Shown: positions 24,711 to 34,912 of the stretch, one piece after another
How positions within the stretch are numbered: position 1 is the first letter of the stretch
How the letters are laid out: each line of letters opens with the position of its first letter
Assembly (NCBI RefSeq): GCF_007003975.1
Contig: NZ_VFTC01000015.1
Span: 62,001 to 126,000 of the forward strand
DNA length: 64,000 bases
Source: Mesorhizobium sp. WSM4306
GTDB taxonomy: Bacteria > Pseudomonadota > Alphaproteobacteria > Rhizobiales > Rhizobiaceae
Direction of reading: 5' to 3'
The notes under the pieces: generated by a model
Seen by the model: the letters and a program-made list of their open reading frames with translations, nothing else
Database searches by the model: none
Told to the model about the DNA's origin: nothing
Made by a program: the position numbers and the translations under genes

Positions 24711-25601
24711 ATGACGAAGCGGATCATGTTCACCGGCGGCAGCGGCAAGGCCGGGCGCCATGTCGTGCAATATCTGGTCGAGCAGGGTTGCCAAGTGCTC
24801 AACATCGACACCAAGCCGCTCGACAATCCCAAGGTGCGCACGCTGATCACCGACATAACCGACAGCGGCCAGGTGTTCAACGCGCTGACGAGCTATATGG
24901 GCCTGCATGAATTCGACCCGTCGCTGCGCTCGCAGCCGGTCGATGCCGTGGTGCATTTCGCCGCCATCCCGCGCATCATGATCACGCCCGACAATGAGGT
25001 GTTCCGCATCAATGCGATGGGCACCTACAATGTCATCGAAGCGGCAGTGAAGCTCGGCATCAAGAAGGTGGTGATCGCATCCAGCGAGACGACCTATGGC
25101 GTGGTGTTCGCCAACGAACCGCGCGACCCCAAATATTTCCCGCTCGATGAAGAATACGACGTCGATCCGATGGACAGCTATGCGCTGTCCAAGGTCGTCA
25201 ACGAACACACGGCGCGTGCCTTTGCGCAGCGCAACGGCACCGACATCTATGCACTGCGCATCGGCAACGTCATCGAACCGCATGAATATTCGCTGTTTCC
25301 GAAGTGGTTTGCCGATCCGGGCTTCCGCAAGCGCATCGCCTGGAGCTATGTCGATGCCCGCGACCTCGGCCAGATCACGCTGCGTGCGGTGGAAAAGGAC
25401 GGCCTCGGTTTTCAGGTGTTCAACGCCGCCAATGACGACACCTCGTCCGACTTGCCGACGGCCGAGCTGTTGAAGCGGTTTTACCCAAATGTGCCGGTCA
25501 AGGCGGAGCTCGGCGAATATGAGACGCTGCTCTCCAACCGCAAGGCCAGGGACTTGCTCGGCTTCCGTCCCGAGCACAGCTGGCGCAAATACGTCAAATA
25601 G
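24711..25601 (+). CDS. NAD-dependent epimerase/dehydratase family protein (uronate dehydrogenase-like)
   Basis: An extended SDR of 296 residues with TGGSGKAGRHVV near residues 8-19, the Ser in IASSETTYG and the catalytic YALSK near 160-164. Length and the HFAAIPR segment resemble uronate dehydrogenases, which oxidise uronic acids to aldarolactones. The ATG at 24711 follows GGAGCG; an upstream TTG at 24654 would run through the operator and is unlikely. It is divergent from a hydroxyacid reductase. Together with the SDR at 18580, this supports a sugar-acid pathway. Confidence 0.82.
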   Translation: MTKRIMFTGGSGKAGRHVVQYLVEQGCQVLNIDTKPLDNPKVRTLITDITDSGQVFNALTSYMGLHEFDPSLRSQPVDAVVHFAAIPRIMITPDNEVFRINAMGTYNVIEAAVKLGIKKVVIASSETTYGVVFANEPRDPKYFPLDEEYDVDPMDSYALSKVVNEHTARAFAQRNGTDIYALRIGNVIEPHEYSLFPKWFADPGFRKRIAWSYVDARDLGQITLRAVEKDGLGFQVFNAANDDTSSDLPTAELLKRFYPNVPVKAELGEYETLLSNRKARDLLGFRPEHSWRKYVK

Positions 25602-25720
25602 GGCTGGCAAATAGAGCTTTGGAGGCAAGGTTCTAAGGTGATCTGTGCACAGCCTCAGGCTTTGCCGCCAACGCCCTTTCCCCTGCTTGACAGCTTTCGA
25701 AATCCGGACTTTGTGGACGC

Positions 25721-26497
25721 ATGAGGGACGGAAAGCCGAATAAGGGAAAGAAGCCCGACAAGGTGGCGGCAGCCGAGCGCCCGGCGGCGCTTCGTCGGGC
25801 CGACGCAACCCGGGTGCCCGGCTCCAGCGTGCATGCCTCGCTGGCCAGCGAAATCGGACTTCGGATCGTGCGCGGCGATTATCCGCCGGGCACCATCCTG
25901 CCCAATGAAGCCAAATGGTCGGAAACCTTTAACGTCAGCCGCTCGGCGGTGCGCGAAGCGATCAAGATGCTGATGGCCAAGAGCCTTTTGGCATCACGTC
26001 CCAAGATCGGCAGCTGGGTCGAACCCAGGGAGCGCTGGAACCTGCTCGATCGCGACGTGCTCGCCTGGTACGCGACCTCGCCCGACCGCGAAGTGTTCCT
26101 GAAAACGGTGCAGGAATTCCGCCACATCATCGAGCCGGAAGCGACAGCCTTCGCCGCCATGCGGCGCACCGAAGAGCAGATGGCCGAGATCAGCCAGGCC
26201 TGCCGCGAGATGGGCGAGGCGACCAGCCTGCAGGAACGCACGCGCGCCGACACTCGCTTTCATCTCGCCATATTGCGCGCCTCCGGCAACGATCTGCTGG
26301 TGCCGCTCGGCGTGCTGATCGAATCTGCCCTCGATCATCTGTTCACCTTTACGACGCGTGAACTCGACGATCTGCAGCACGCACAGCAGCTGCATGAGGC
26401 GATCGAGAAAGCCATCCGGCTGCAACGACCGGAGGCGGCCCGCAATGCCGTGCGCAAGCTGCTTGCCAACACCGACGGCGTCATCAACACCCGCTAA
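25721..26497 (+). CDS. GntR-family regulator, FadR/FCD type (copy 2)
   Basis: A 258-residue paralogue of the regulator at 22820, about 94 percent identical in the winged helix and FCD core by reading the two side by side. The basic N-terminal leader and the last 50 residues differ more. The same recognition helix (NVSRSAVREAIKML) predicts the same DNA sites. It starts at ATG 25721. The two copies flank the reductase/epimerase pair as direct repeats about 2.9 kb apart. Different C-terminal residues may mean slightly different effectors. Confidence 0.88.
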   Translation: MRDGKPNKGKKPDKVAAAERPAALRRADATRVPGSSVHASLASEIGLRIVRGDYPPGTILPNEAKWSETFNVSRSAVREAIKMLMAKSLLASRPKIGSWVEPRERWNLLDRDVLAWYATSPDREVFLKTVQEFRHIIEPEATAFAAMRRTEEQMAEISQACREMGEATSLQERTRADTRFHLAILRASGNDLLVPLGVLIESALDHLFTFTTRELDDLQHAQQLHEAIEKAIRLQRPEAARNAVRKLLANTDGVINTR

Positions 26498-26517
26498 AAG
26501 CGGGATCAGCCTGCAGG

Positions 26518-27612
26518 CTATCCGGCTAAGTGCCGTCTTGTCAGCGCGATCAGCAGCGCCTGGTCGCGCGCGGCGTGCTCGGGCGGGTTGACGACTTCGT
26601 CACCTTTGACGATCGCGCCCCAGAAGCCGCGCAGTTCCTCGACGAAAGCTTCGCCGTAGCCGGCGCGCAGGTCGCGTGTCGAAAGCGTATGGCCGTCCGA
26701 CTTCTTCACCGTCAGCCGGGTCGGATGATGGTTGAGCCAGGGCGATGGGAATTCGAGTTCAAGGCTGGCATCGTCGAAGAACAGCGTGATGCGCTCCTTG
26801 TAGTCGGCAAGTTTCGGCACGGTGAGATGCGTCATGGTCCACAGCGCCTGGCCGTCGAGCAACTTCACCGTACCCTGGCCGCCATCGCCATTGGCGAAGA
26901 TCTGCGCGCCGACGACCTCGCCATCCGGCACGCCGAGTGCGTCGAGGAGGCCGTGCACGGCATTCACATCGTGAATCAAGGCGGAGCTGTAAGCGCCGGT
27001 AAATCCACGGAAAGCGAGCTCAGTTAGAGGCCGGCCGATGGCGTGCTCGACCTGTTGCTTTTGCTTGGCTTGCGCGGCAGCAACCAGGTCCTTGGGAATG
27101 TCGTTGCCTCTGATATAGCGCTGGTGGGCGATGAAGGGCCAGGCATCGGGATCGTTGACCTCGGTCGAGATGGAGCGCAGCGTCTTCGCGCTGCCCGGCA
27201 GCGAGGCCAGCGCCAGCCGGTAACTCGGGTCGAAGCGCTTCATGTAGCCGACTTGCATGACCTTGCCGGCCTTGTCGCACGCAGCGACGATCTCGGCGAT
27301 CTCCTTCGTTGAATAGCAGAGCGGCTTTTCGCAGAAGACATGCAGGCCGCGCTCAAGAGCCGCCAGCACCTGCTCGTGATGCAGCGGGTCGGGTGAGCCG
27401 ATGACGACGGCGTCGAGCTTCTGGTCGAACAGCTGCTCCGGGGTTTCGAAATTGGCAATGCCGTGGATTTCGCTGGCATATTCGCGCGAGATTTTCGACG
27501 GATCGGCGACGCCGACCAGGTCGAACAGATCGCCGAGCCGCAACAGGTTTGGAATATGCTCAACCTGCGAAATCATGCCGGCGCCGATGACGCCGACCCG
27601 TATCCTGCTCAT
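26518..27612 (-). CDS. Gfo/Idh/MocA-family oxidoreductase
   Basis: A 364-residue NAD(P)-dependent dehydrogenase. The Rossmann motif VGVIGAGMIS is at 6-15, the EKP motif appears in CEKPLCYS near residue 95, and the His-bearing IHDVNAVHGLLD is in the C-terminal domain. It is intact, unlike the family member at 1071. It is the last gene of the minus-strand operon of deacetylase, binding protein, permease and ATPase, 33 bases after the ATPase stop, so it probably oxidises the imported sugar. Confidence 0.87.
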   Translation of the reverse strand: MSRIRVGVIGAGMISQVEHIPNLLRLGDLFDLVGVADPSKISREYASEIHGIANFETPEQLFDQKLDAVVIGSPDPLHHEQVLAALERGLHVFCEKPLCYSTKEIAEIVAACDKAGKVMQVGYMKRFDPSYRLALASLPGSAKTLRSISTEVNDPDAWPFIAHQRYIRGNDIPKDLVAAAQAKQKQQVEHAIGRPLTELAFRGFTGAYSSALIHDVNAVHGLLDALGVPDGEVVGAQIFANGDGGQGTVKLLDGQALWTMTHLTVPKLADYKERITLFFDDASLELEFPSPWLNHHPTRLTVKKSDGHTLSTRDLRAGYGEAFVEELRGFWGAIVKGDEVVNPPEHAARDQALLIALTRRHLAG

Positions 27613-27645
27613 GCAATCATTCCTGCAAATGGAGTCTAAAACAGT

Positions 27646-28490
<845 letters not shown>

Positions 28491-28494
<4 letters not shown>

Positions 28495-29666
28495 TTGCCG
28501 CCTCCGCGTCCGAGCGCCTTGAGGCGGATGTAGTTGTTGACCAGCACCGCCATCAGGATGACGATGCCGAGGAAGACCTTGAACCAGTCGGTGTCGATGC
28601 CGGTGTAGAAGATGCCCATCTGCACCAGGCCGAAGATCAGCGCGCCAAACAGCACGCCATAGACGGTGCCGTAGCCGCCGGTGAGCAGCACGCCGCCGAT
28701 GACCGCGGCGATGATGGCCTCGAATTCCTTGAGCAGGCCGCGCGTGGTGTCGGCGGAGCCGGCCTCCATCACCTGGATGGTGGCAAGCAAGGTCGCCGCG
28801 CAAGCGGTGTAGATGAAGAGCGCGATCTTCACCCGGTCGACCGGCACGCCGACATTGCGGGCGGCATTGAGGTCGCCCCCCGTGGCGAAGATCCAGTTGC
28901 CGTATTTGGTCTGCGTCAGGACGTAGCCGGCAAGCGCGGTCAGGCCGAGCCACCAGACGATCGACATCGGAATGCCGACGACGAAGGGGATGCCGTCGGT
29001 GCGGGTGGCGATCCAGCCCTGCGTGCCCATCCAGTGGAAGAAGCCGGTCAGGAGATGGCCATTGAACAGGCCTGATGTGGCCGGGTCCGGCGCGCCGTCG
29101 AGGATATAGGGGATCTGCGTGCGGCCGGTGACGGCGCGGGTGATGCCGATCGACAGGCCGCGCAGGATGTAGAGCGAGGCCAGCGTGACGATGAAGGAGG
29201 GCAGGCGGGTCTTCACCACGATCAGGCCGTTGACGTAGCCGGTGAGGATGGCGACCGCGAAAGCGCAAGCGATGCCGCCCCACAACGGCAGGCCCCAATA
29301 TTTCACAGTAAGCCCAATGACGACGCCAGCGAAGCCGACCATCGAGCCGACCGAGAGATCGAACTCGCCGGCAATGATGAGCAAAGCTGCGGCGGTGGCG
29401 ATGATGCCGAGTTCGGCCGCCAGCGTCAGGAAGGTCATCGACCCCTGCAGCGAATAGAGGTTCGATGCTCCCGGCAGCAGCGCGAAGATGACGATTGTGG
29501 CGATGAGGCCACCGGCGGCGCCGGCTTCGGGCCGGCGCAGCCATTGTGTCAGCCGGCCGGTTTTGGCCAGCCGCTCATCGGCGCCGGCGGCGCGCTTCGA
29601 CGTCATGCCGAAACGGTCTTTCGCTGGTGCTTCCGAAGGTATCGCCTTGTCTTCCACGACAGCCAT
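28491..29666 (-). CDS. Sugar ABC transporter permease (FrcC/RbsC family)
   Basis: A 391-residue inner-membrane permease with a polar N-terminal tail of about 50 residues and RbsC-type helices, including the segment IIAGEFDLSVGSMVGFAG. GGGGAG lies 5 bases before the ATG at 29666; a longer start is possible but has no such site. It shares ATGA with the ATPase gene and follows the binding-protein gene after a hairpin. Confidence 0.9.
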
Positions 29667-29702
29667 TAGGCTCCCCAATCGCTCAATTCGCAATGTCGAT
29701 GA

Positions 29703-29736
29703 CTGCAGGGAAAGCGCCACGGGGCCTTCCCTGCAG
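29703..29736 (-). terminator. Hairpin between binding-protein and permease genes
   Basis: CTGCAGGGAA and TTCCCTGCAG form a 10-bp stem, 15 bases after the binding-protein stop. It lacks a T-run. Such hairpins in sugar ABC operons usually raise the ratio of binding protein to membrane components by partial termination or mRNA protection. Confidence 0.55.
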
Positions 29737-29750
29737 AGATCGTTCAGGCC

Positions 29751-30719
29751 TTAGCGGATGCCGTCCTTGGCGAGCGCCAGGATCGCCTTGGCCTTGTCGG
29801 GCGAGTCGATGAACAGCGGGCCGGTATAGGCGTTGTTCTGCGGCCAGAAGCCGTGCGTGGCGTGCTCGACCAGATAGATCACCGGCAAATAGCCCATCAG
29901 ATACTGCTGGGCGTCCATGCCGAAGCCCATTTCGCCGGCGACGACGGAATCCAGAACTTCGGGGCTGATGTCGAACGTGTAGAGCTTGATCTTGCCGAAC
30001 AGTTCCTTCTGCCGGAAGAACGGGATCAGCGGGTTGGCCGCGGTGGCGCCGAGCGCGAACACGGCCTGGGTGTCAGGATGCGCCGACAGATAGGCTTCGG
30101 TGCGGCGCTGGATGTCGGCCGGATCGGGAGACACGGTCAGGACTTCAGTGCCGCCGCCGGAAGGCTTCAGCCCGTCATTCAAGCCCTGGCAGCGCTGGTC
30201 GAGGCTGACATTGCCGACCTCGTGGTTGATGCAGACGACCTTGAGCGTGCCGTCCTTGGCCAGCCGCTCGCCGGCCTTCTTGCCGGAATCATATTCGGAG
30301 ACGGTACCGACATAGAGCGTCGTGCCGAGTTCGGCGCCCTCCTTTTCGCCGGAATCCAGCACCACCATCGGGATGTTGGCGGCAAGACCTGCCTTGACCG
30401 ATTTGCCGAGTGCATTGGCGTCGGCGATGGAGACGGCGATGCCGTCGGGATTGGTGGCGATGGCCGCGTCGAGCAGACGCGCCTGCTCGACCACGTCGAA
30501 CACTTGCGGCGCATAGTATTCGACTTTGGCGCCGGTGAGTGCGGCCGCATCGTCGACGCCGCGCTTGACCACCGACCAGTAAGGGTCGGAGGCCGAGCCA
30601 TGCACCACGAAGGTGATGCGGACATCCTTGGGGTCCTTCAGGCCCGCGGCCTGCGTGACACCCGCCAGCATACTCATCGAGACAAGCGCGCCGAGCGCCA
30701 GTTTCAAAACAGTCTTCAT
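29751..30719 (-). CDS. Sugar ABC transporter substrate-binding protein
   Basis: A periplasmic binding protein of 322 residues. The signal peptide MKTVLKLALGALVSMSMLAG ends at TQA-AG, and the mature domain has the ribose-family start VRITFVVHGSASDPYWSVVK. GGGAGAA lies 6 bases before the ATG at 30719. It follows the deacetylase gene by 61 bases and is followed by the permease and ATPase. The ligand is unknown; the deacetylase neighbour suggests an N-acylated sugar. Confidence 0.9.
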   Translation of the reverse strand: MKTVLKLALGALVSMSMLAGVTQAAGLKDPKDVRITFVVHGSASDPYWSVVKRGVDDAAALTGAKVEYYAPQVFDVVEQARLLDAAIATNPDGIAVSIADANALGKSVKAGLAANIPMVVLDSGEKEGAELGTTLYVGTVSEYDSGKKAGERLAKDGTLKVVCINHEVGNVSLDQRCQGLNDGLKPSGGGTEVLTVSPDPADIQRRTEAYLSAHPDTQAVFALGATAANPLIPFFRQKELFGKIKLYTFDISPEVLDSVVAGEMGFGMDAQQYLMGYLPVIYLVEHATHGFWPQNNAYTGPLFIDSPDKAKAILALAKDGIR

Positions 30720-30780
30720 GTCATTCTCCCATTGTCGTTGCAGTTCCAATTCCCTCTTTGCGCCGAGGCGATAAACCTCC

Positions 30781-31713
30781 TTACGGCGCTGACCGGGTGG
30801 CCGCTTTGCGGGCCTTTGCCGGTGTCGATGCTCCGAGCCGTACACGAAGCTCCTCGCGCAACGGCTTCATGCCGATGATGTCGATGTCCTGCGCGCCGAG
30901 CCAGTCGCGAAAACTCTGGTCACGGAACAGCTCATATTCCTCGGTGCGGATATAGGCGGAGCGCGGCTCGATCAGCTCGAGCTCGCCCGGCGCGTTGAAA
31001 TGCAGGCAGAAGAAGGTCAGGCCTTCACGCACGCCTTCGACCAGCGCCTTGTAGGCAGGCTCTATCGGCTTCGAACGCGGGCGGCCCCAGGTCGTCTGGA
31101 TGGCGGCGTCGAAGATGACAAAACCTTTGGCGCGGGCCTCGGCGACGCCGCGCTGGAACGCCGCTTCGGTGACGCCGACCAGATTGTCGTTGGGCGCATA
31201 GGCCGACAGGGTTTTGGTCAGCAGCACCGGCAGTCGGTATTCCAGGCCGAGCCTGATGTAGACATCGCAAAACTCGGGCGACAGGGCCGCGCCCATATGG
31301 GCGTCGAGATGGGTAACGTCGATGCCGGCGCGATAGGCGGTGTCGATCTGGGCGCGCAGCTCGGTCTCGACCGCCTGAGGTGCCGCCTTGCGGCGGGTGG
31401 TCGCGACATCGGGCCAGAAATAGCCGAACTCGTCGGTCAGGCCGGCCGCGCGCGATGGCGACGTCAACGGGCGCCATTTGTAGTGCTGCTTTTCGCTGTT
31501 CAGCGTCAGGTGGACGCCGAGATCGAGGGCAGGGTTCGCGGCTGCCGCCTCGGCCATCTCCGGGAACCACGGGCAAGGCACCATCACCGCGCCGGAGCTG
31601 CAGGCGCCCAGCGCGGTCAGTTCGACGAAGGCGCTGTTGGCGCCATGGCACATGCCGACATCGTCTTCGTGCAGGACGAGTTGTCGTGTTTGGGCATTCA
31701 TGGGGGCATTCAT
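30781..31713 (-). CDS. ChbG/HpnK-type carbohydrate deacetylase (YdjC family)
   Basis: A 310-residue deacetylase-like hydrolase. Metal-site residues are visible in HEDDVGMCHGAN near residue 13 and THLDAHMGA near 130. ChbG and HpnK remove N-acetyl groups from chito-oligosaccharides or hopanoid glucosamine. The protein lacks a signal peptide, so it should act in the cytoplasm on the imported substrate. The start is ATG 31713, with ATG 31701 also possible. It is first gene of the transport operon and divergent from the DegT-type aminotransferase. Confidence 0.8.
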   Translation of the reverse strand: MNAPMNAQTRQLVLHEDDVGMCHGANSAFVELTALGACSSGAVMVPCPWFPEMAEAAAANPALDLGVHLTLNSEKQHYKWRPLTSPSRAAGLTDEFGYFWPDVATTRRKAAPQAVETELRAQIDTAYRAGIDVTHLDAHMGAALSPEFCDVYIRLGLEYRLPVLLTKTLSAYAPNDNLVGVTEAAFQRGVAEARAKGFVIFDAAIQTTWGRPRSKPIEPAYKALVEGVREGLTFFCLHFNAPGELELIEPRSAYIRTEEYELFRDQSFRDWLGAQDIDIIGMKPLREELRVRLGASTPAKARKAATRSAP

Positions 31714-32043
31714 GAACGGCCACCGTCTTGCCGGCACGCCGGTTGCGAGGGTCTTCCAAAGTGTGTCCCGTGCTGCATGGAACCGACCGTTTGCCCAACT
31801 GGACGCGATGGAACGCCCAAAGCCGGTCTTCCGACAGGGCCACTTCAGCGAATTCGGATGGGTACAATTTTTCCGCGGGGCCTGCATTGTGGAATGCTGA
31901 TTTCATTCGTTATGCCCGCATTCGGCGTCAAACGCGTGCTCGCGCAGCCGGGATGGCTTGGTCCGATCGCGGCGGAGTGGTTCTTTCAAACAGCGCCGGC
32001 AAGCGTAGAGCTTTCACACCATCAAGCGATGTGGAGAGCTGCC
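31714..32043. other. Divergent region between deacetylase and aminotransferase genes
   Basis: A 330-bp gap that must carry promoters for both genes. No convincing operator palindrome, repeat or RNA gene was recognised. The plus strand remains open in the aminotransferase frame upstream of 32044, but there is no supporting homology. Confidence 0.5.
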
Positions 32044-33288
32044 ATGTACACTGCCGGCGAAGAAGAGATCGAAGCCATTGCCAGGGTGATCCGCTCGGGC
32101 GCGCTGTTCCGCTATGGCGACAACAGCGAATGCAACCGCTTCGAGGCGCGCTATGCCAAGCACCTCGGCGTCGAGCACTTTGCGCTTGCCGCCAGCGGTA
32201 CCTACGGGCTCGCTGCAGGCCTGATCGGGCTCGGCATCGGGCCTGGCGACGAAGTGCTGGTGCCGGCGCACACCTATATGGCGACCGCTACCGCCGTGCT
32301 GTCAGTCGGCGCCATTCCGGTCATCGTCGATATCGACGAAAGCCTGACCATCGATCCGGTAGCCCTGCGCGACGCCATCGGCCCGCGCACCAAGGCAGTC
32401 ATTCCCGTGCATATGTGGGGTGCCGCTTGCAACATGAATGCCATCATGGACATTTCCAAGAAGCGCGGCCTGCTGGTTCTGGAGGACGTCTGCCAGGGCA
32501 TTGGCGGCGGCTATGAGGGCAGGAAGCTGGGCTCGATCGGCCATGCCGGCGCCTACTCCTTCAACTACTTCAAGAACATGACTTCGGGCGAGGGCGGCGG
32601 CATCGCCACCAGCGATCCGAAGGTGGCGGAGCGGGCGCGCTGCGCCATCGACCCCTGTCACTTCTACTGGCAGGGCCGCAATGACAGCATCAAGCCGTTC
32701 GCCGGCATCGGTGCGCGCGCCTCGGAACTGATGGGGGCGATGCTCAATGTCCAGCTTGATCGGCTCGACGGCATCATCGAGGCGATGCGGGCGGAGAAGA
32801 AGAAGGTGCTGGCTGGCACGCGCCATCTCGGCAATCTCGGCCTGACGCCGTCGCCGATGAACAGCCCGGACGACGATTGCGCGGCGCAGGTGATGTATCT
32901 CTTGCCGAACGAGCAGGCGGCGCAGACTTTTTCCAAGACCATTCCCAGCGTCATTGCCGGCAAGACCGGTCGCCACAACTTCACCCAATGGGACCAGGTG
33001 CTGATGCATGAGGGTGCGCACCATCCGGCGCTCAACCCCTATACGCTGCCTCAGAACAAGGGCCTGCGACTCACCTATGCCGATGATCTCGGCAAGGGTT
33101 CGCTCGACATTCTCAACCGCACGGTGATGGTGGCGATGAACCCTGCGCATGGCGATGCCGAGATCGGCGACATGATCCACAACATCGACGCGGCCGCGCG
33201 GGTAGCACTGGAAAACGCCTCGCTGGACGATGTCGAGGTGCGCAAGGCAGCGCCGGTCGACCTGCAGAAATTCGACAGCGTGAACTGA
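32044..33288 (+). CDS. DegT/DnrJ/EryC1/StrS family aminotransferase
   Basis: PLP enzyme of 414 residues related to sugar aminotransferases. The cofactor Asp is in LVLEDVCQGIGG (Asp148), and the internal-aldimine Lys177 is in YSFNYFKNMTSGEGGG. The early segment AASGTYGLAAGLIGLGIGPG binds the PLP phosphate. GGAGAG lies 5 bases before the ATG at 32044, which also matches the family N-terminus. It is divergent from the ChbG-like deacetylase, which points to amino-sugar or aminocyclitol metabolism. It could run in the catabolic, deaminating direction. Confidence 0.87.
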   Translation: MYTAGEEEIEAIARVIRSGALFRYGDNSECNRFEARYAKHLGVEHFALAASGTYGLAAGLIGLGIGPGDEVLVPAHTYMATATAVLSVGAIPVIVDIDESLTIDPVALRDAIGPRTKAVIPVHMWGAACNMNAIMDISKKRGLLVLEDVCQGIGGGYEGRKLGSIGHAGAYSFNYFKNMTSGEGGGIATSDPKVAERARCAIDPCHFYWQGRNDSIKPFAGIGARASELMGAMLNVQLDRLDGIIEAMRAEKKKVLAGTRHLGNLGLTPSPMNSPDDDCAAQVMYLLPNEQAAQTFSKTIPSVIAGKTGRHNFTQWDQVLMHEGAHHPALNPYTLPQNKGLRLTYADDLGKGSLDILNRTVMVAMNPAHGDAEIGDMIHNIDAAARVALENASLDDVEVRKAAPVDLQKFDSVN

Positions 33289-33300
33289 AACGCGCCTATC

Positions 33301-33323
33301 TGGACCGGCCTACTGCCGGTCCA
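33301..33323. terminator. Hairpin between convergent genes
   Basis: TGGACCGGC and GCCGGTCCA form a perfect 9-bp stem around CTACT, 13 bases after the aminotransferase stop and overlapping the last codons of the convergent MocR gene. It has no T-run. It could serve as a bidirectional transcript end. Confidence 0.5.
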
Positions 33324-34764
33324 GCCGCATGAAGGCGGCACGCAGCGCCAGCACGGCGCGCAGGATCTGGCGTTCATCCATCGCGGCATAGCCGAGCAAC
33401 AGGCCGTGTTCCGGCTCGCCGGAGTGGTAGTTGATTGAGATGCCCTGCACGTCGAGCCCTTCCTTGACGGCGGCGGCGACGACGTCGCCGTCCTTGTAGG
33501 GCCTGGTGAAACTTGCCAGCAGCTGCATGCCGGAATCGTTCTCGGTTACCGCCAGCCATTCGGCCAGATGCTCCTCGCAGAGCTTGACGAAATTGGCCTG
33601 CCGGCGCGCGTAGAGCCGGCGCATGCGCTTCAGATGCGTGGCGAAATAGCCCTGCGTGATGAAATCATTGACCGTCGCCTGCAGGATCAGCGGCGCGAAC
33701 TGGCCGGTGATGGAGACGGCGCGGTCGAAGGGCACGGACAATTCGCGCGGAACGATGAGGTAGCCGATGCGCAGCGCCGGGATCAGCGTCTTGCCGAAGG
33801 AGCCGATATAGACGACGCGGTCGGCGTGATCGAGGCCGCGCAAGGCTGGCACCGGCCGGCCGCGAAAACGGTACTCGCCGTCATAATCGTCCTCGACGAT
33901 CCAGGCGCCGTGGCGCTCGGCAATGTCGAGCAGTTGCAGCCGTTCCTCGATGCGCATGATGGTGCCGAACGGCCACTGGCAGGACGGCGTCACATAGATC
34001 AGCCGTGGCGGCGGCAGCTCTGGGTCGGACAGATGCCAGCCCTGCCGGTCGACCTTCAAAGGCGCGAGTTGCGCGCCGCTGGCGAGGAAGGCGCTCTTGG
34101 CGCCGAGATAGCCTGGCTCCTCCATCCAGACATGGTCGCCCTCGTCCATCAGCACGCGCGAGGCGAGGTCGAGCGCGGCCTGCGCGCCGGTGACGATGAT
34201 GACCTGGTCGGCGGTGCAGTTGATGCCGCGCGACAGGCTGATGGTCGAGGCGATGGCCTGGCGCAGGCCGGGATGGCCGGCAAAGGAGAGATAGCCAAGC
34301 AGGTTCTCGTCACGGCTGCGGGCATTGCGCACCAGAAGGCTCGACCAGATGGTGAAGGGGAAGGACGCCGTTTCCGGCACGCCGGGATGGAAGTTGATGA
34401 CGCCCGCATTGCGCGGTGGCTGCGGGCCGTTGACGATGGTCTGGCCGCGCCGCGACAGCTTTTGCGGAGCGGCTAGACCTGCCCGCAGCGAGGCCGGCGG
34501 GCGTTTCTGCTGGATCGGCGCCACCCAGGTGCCGGAGCCGGCGCGCGCCTCGATAAAACCTTCTGCGAGCAGCTGATCGTAGGCGGCGATCACCGTGTTG
34601 CGGCCGACTTTCAAGTCTTCGGCCAGAGAGCGGGTCGAGGGCAAAAGCGTATTCTGCTGGATCTGGCCGTCGAGGATGAAGCGGCGCAAGGCGCCATAGA
34701 TCTGCCGGTGCATCGGCTCGTCCGAGCCGCGGTCGACCGACATGATGTCGAGGGAAAGGCGCAT
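33310..34764 (-). CDS. MocR-type PLP-dependent GntR regulator
   Basis: A 484-residue protein with an N-terminal GntR winged helix (about 15-85: STRSLAEDLKVGRNTVIAAYDQL) fused to a fold-type-I aminotransferase-like domain. The PLP Lys is in IGSFGKTLIPALRIGYL and the Asp/Tyr segment is IVEDDYDGEYRFRGRP. MocR proteins sense PLP or amine metabolites. The ATG at 34764 is chosen; a TTG at 34776 is just outside. The start codon abuts a repeat element (34779 onward). It is convergent with the aminotransferase, a possible target. Confidence 0.87.
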   Translation of the reverse strand: MRLSLDIMSVDRGSDEPMHRQIYGALRRFILDGQIQQNTLLPSTRSLAEDLKVGRNTVIAAYDQLLAEGFIEARAGSGTWVAPIQQKRPPASLRAGLAAPQKLSRRGQTIVNGPQPPRNAGVINFHPGVPETASFPFTIWSSLLVRNARSRDENLLGYLSFAGHPGLRQAIASTISLSRGINCTADQVIIVTGAQAALDLASRVLMDEGDHVWMEEPGYLGAKSAFLASGAQLAPLKVDRQGWHLSDPELPPPRLIYVTPSCQWPFGTIMRIEERLQLLDIAERHGAWIVEDDYDGEYRFRGRPVPALRGLDHADRVVYIGSFGKTLIPALRIGYLIVPRELSVPFDRAVSITGQFAPLILQATVNDFITQGYFATHLKRMRRLYARRQANFVKLCEEHLAEWLAVTENDSGMQLLASFTRPYKDGDVVAAAVKEGLDVQGISINYHSGEPEHGLLLGYAAMDERQILRAVLALRAAFMRLDRQ

Positions 34765-34778
34765 GTGGTCGCCCAAAG

Positions 34779-34912
34779 TCTAGAGCCGGATGATTTCAGG
34801 TCTGTTCGACCTGAAATCATCCGGCTCTAGATCTAAGAGATAGAGCATGATGCCTGGGCAAACGGGCCCGTTTGCCCGAGAAAACCGCTTCACACTTTTC
34901 GGTATCATGCTC
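34779..34912. repeat. Composite inverted-repeat element
   Basis: Three nested or adjacent palindromes: a 24-bp perfect stem (34779-34802 with 34808-34831) around TGTTC; a 22-bp perfect palindrome at 34856-34877; and GAGCATGAT (34843-34851) pairing with ATCATGCTC (34904-34912). I recognise the GAGCATGAT and CCGGATGATTTCAGGTC words as common in rhizobial intergenic repeats. It lies between the MocR start and the LacI remnant and encodes the remnant's C-terminus. Confidence 0.75.

Noticed and set aside
24498..25808. A 436-codon open frame opposite the uronate-dehydrogenase-like gene
   Set aside because: It crosses the divergent control region and overlaps an intact SDR gene on the other strand; no domain is recognisable.
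31000..32043. Aminotransferase start far upstream on the plus strand
   Set aside because: The extension is antisense to the deacetylase gene; the ATG at 32044 has a good ribosome-binding site and the family N-terminus.
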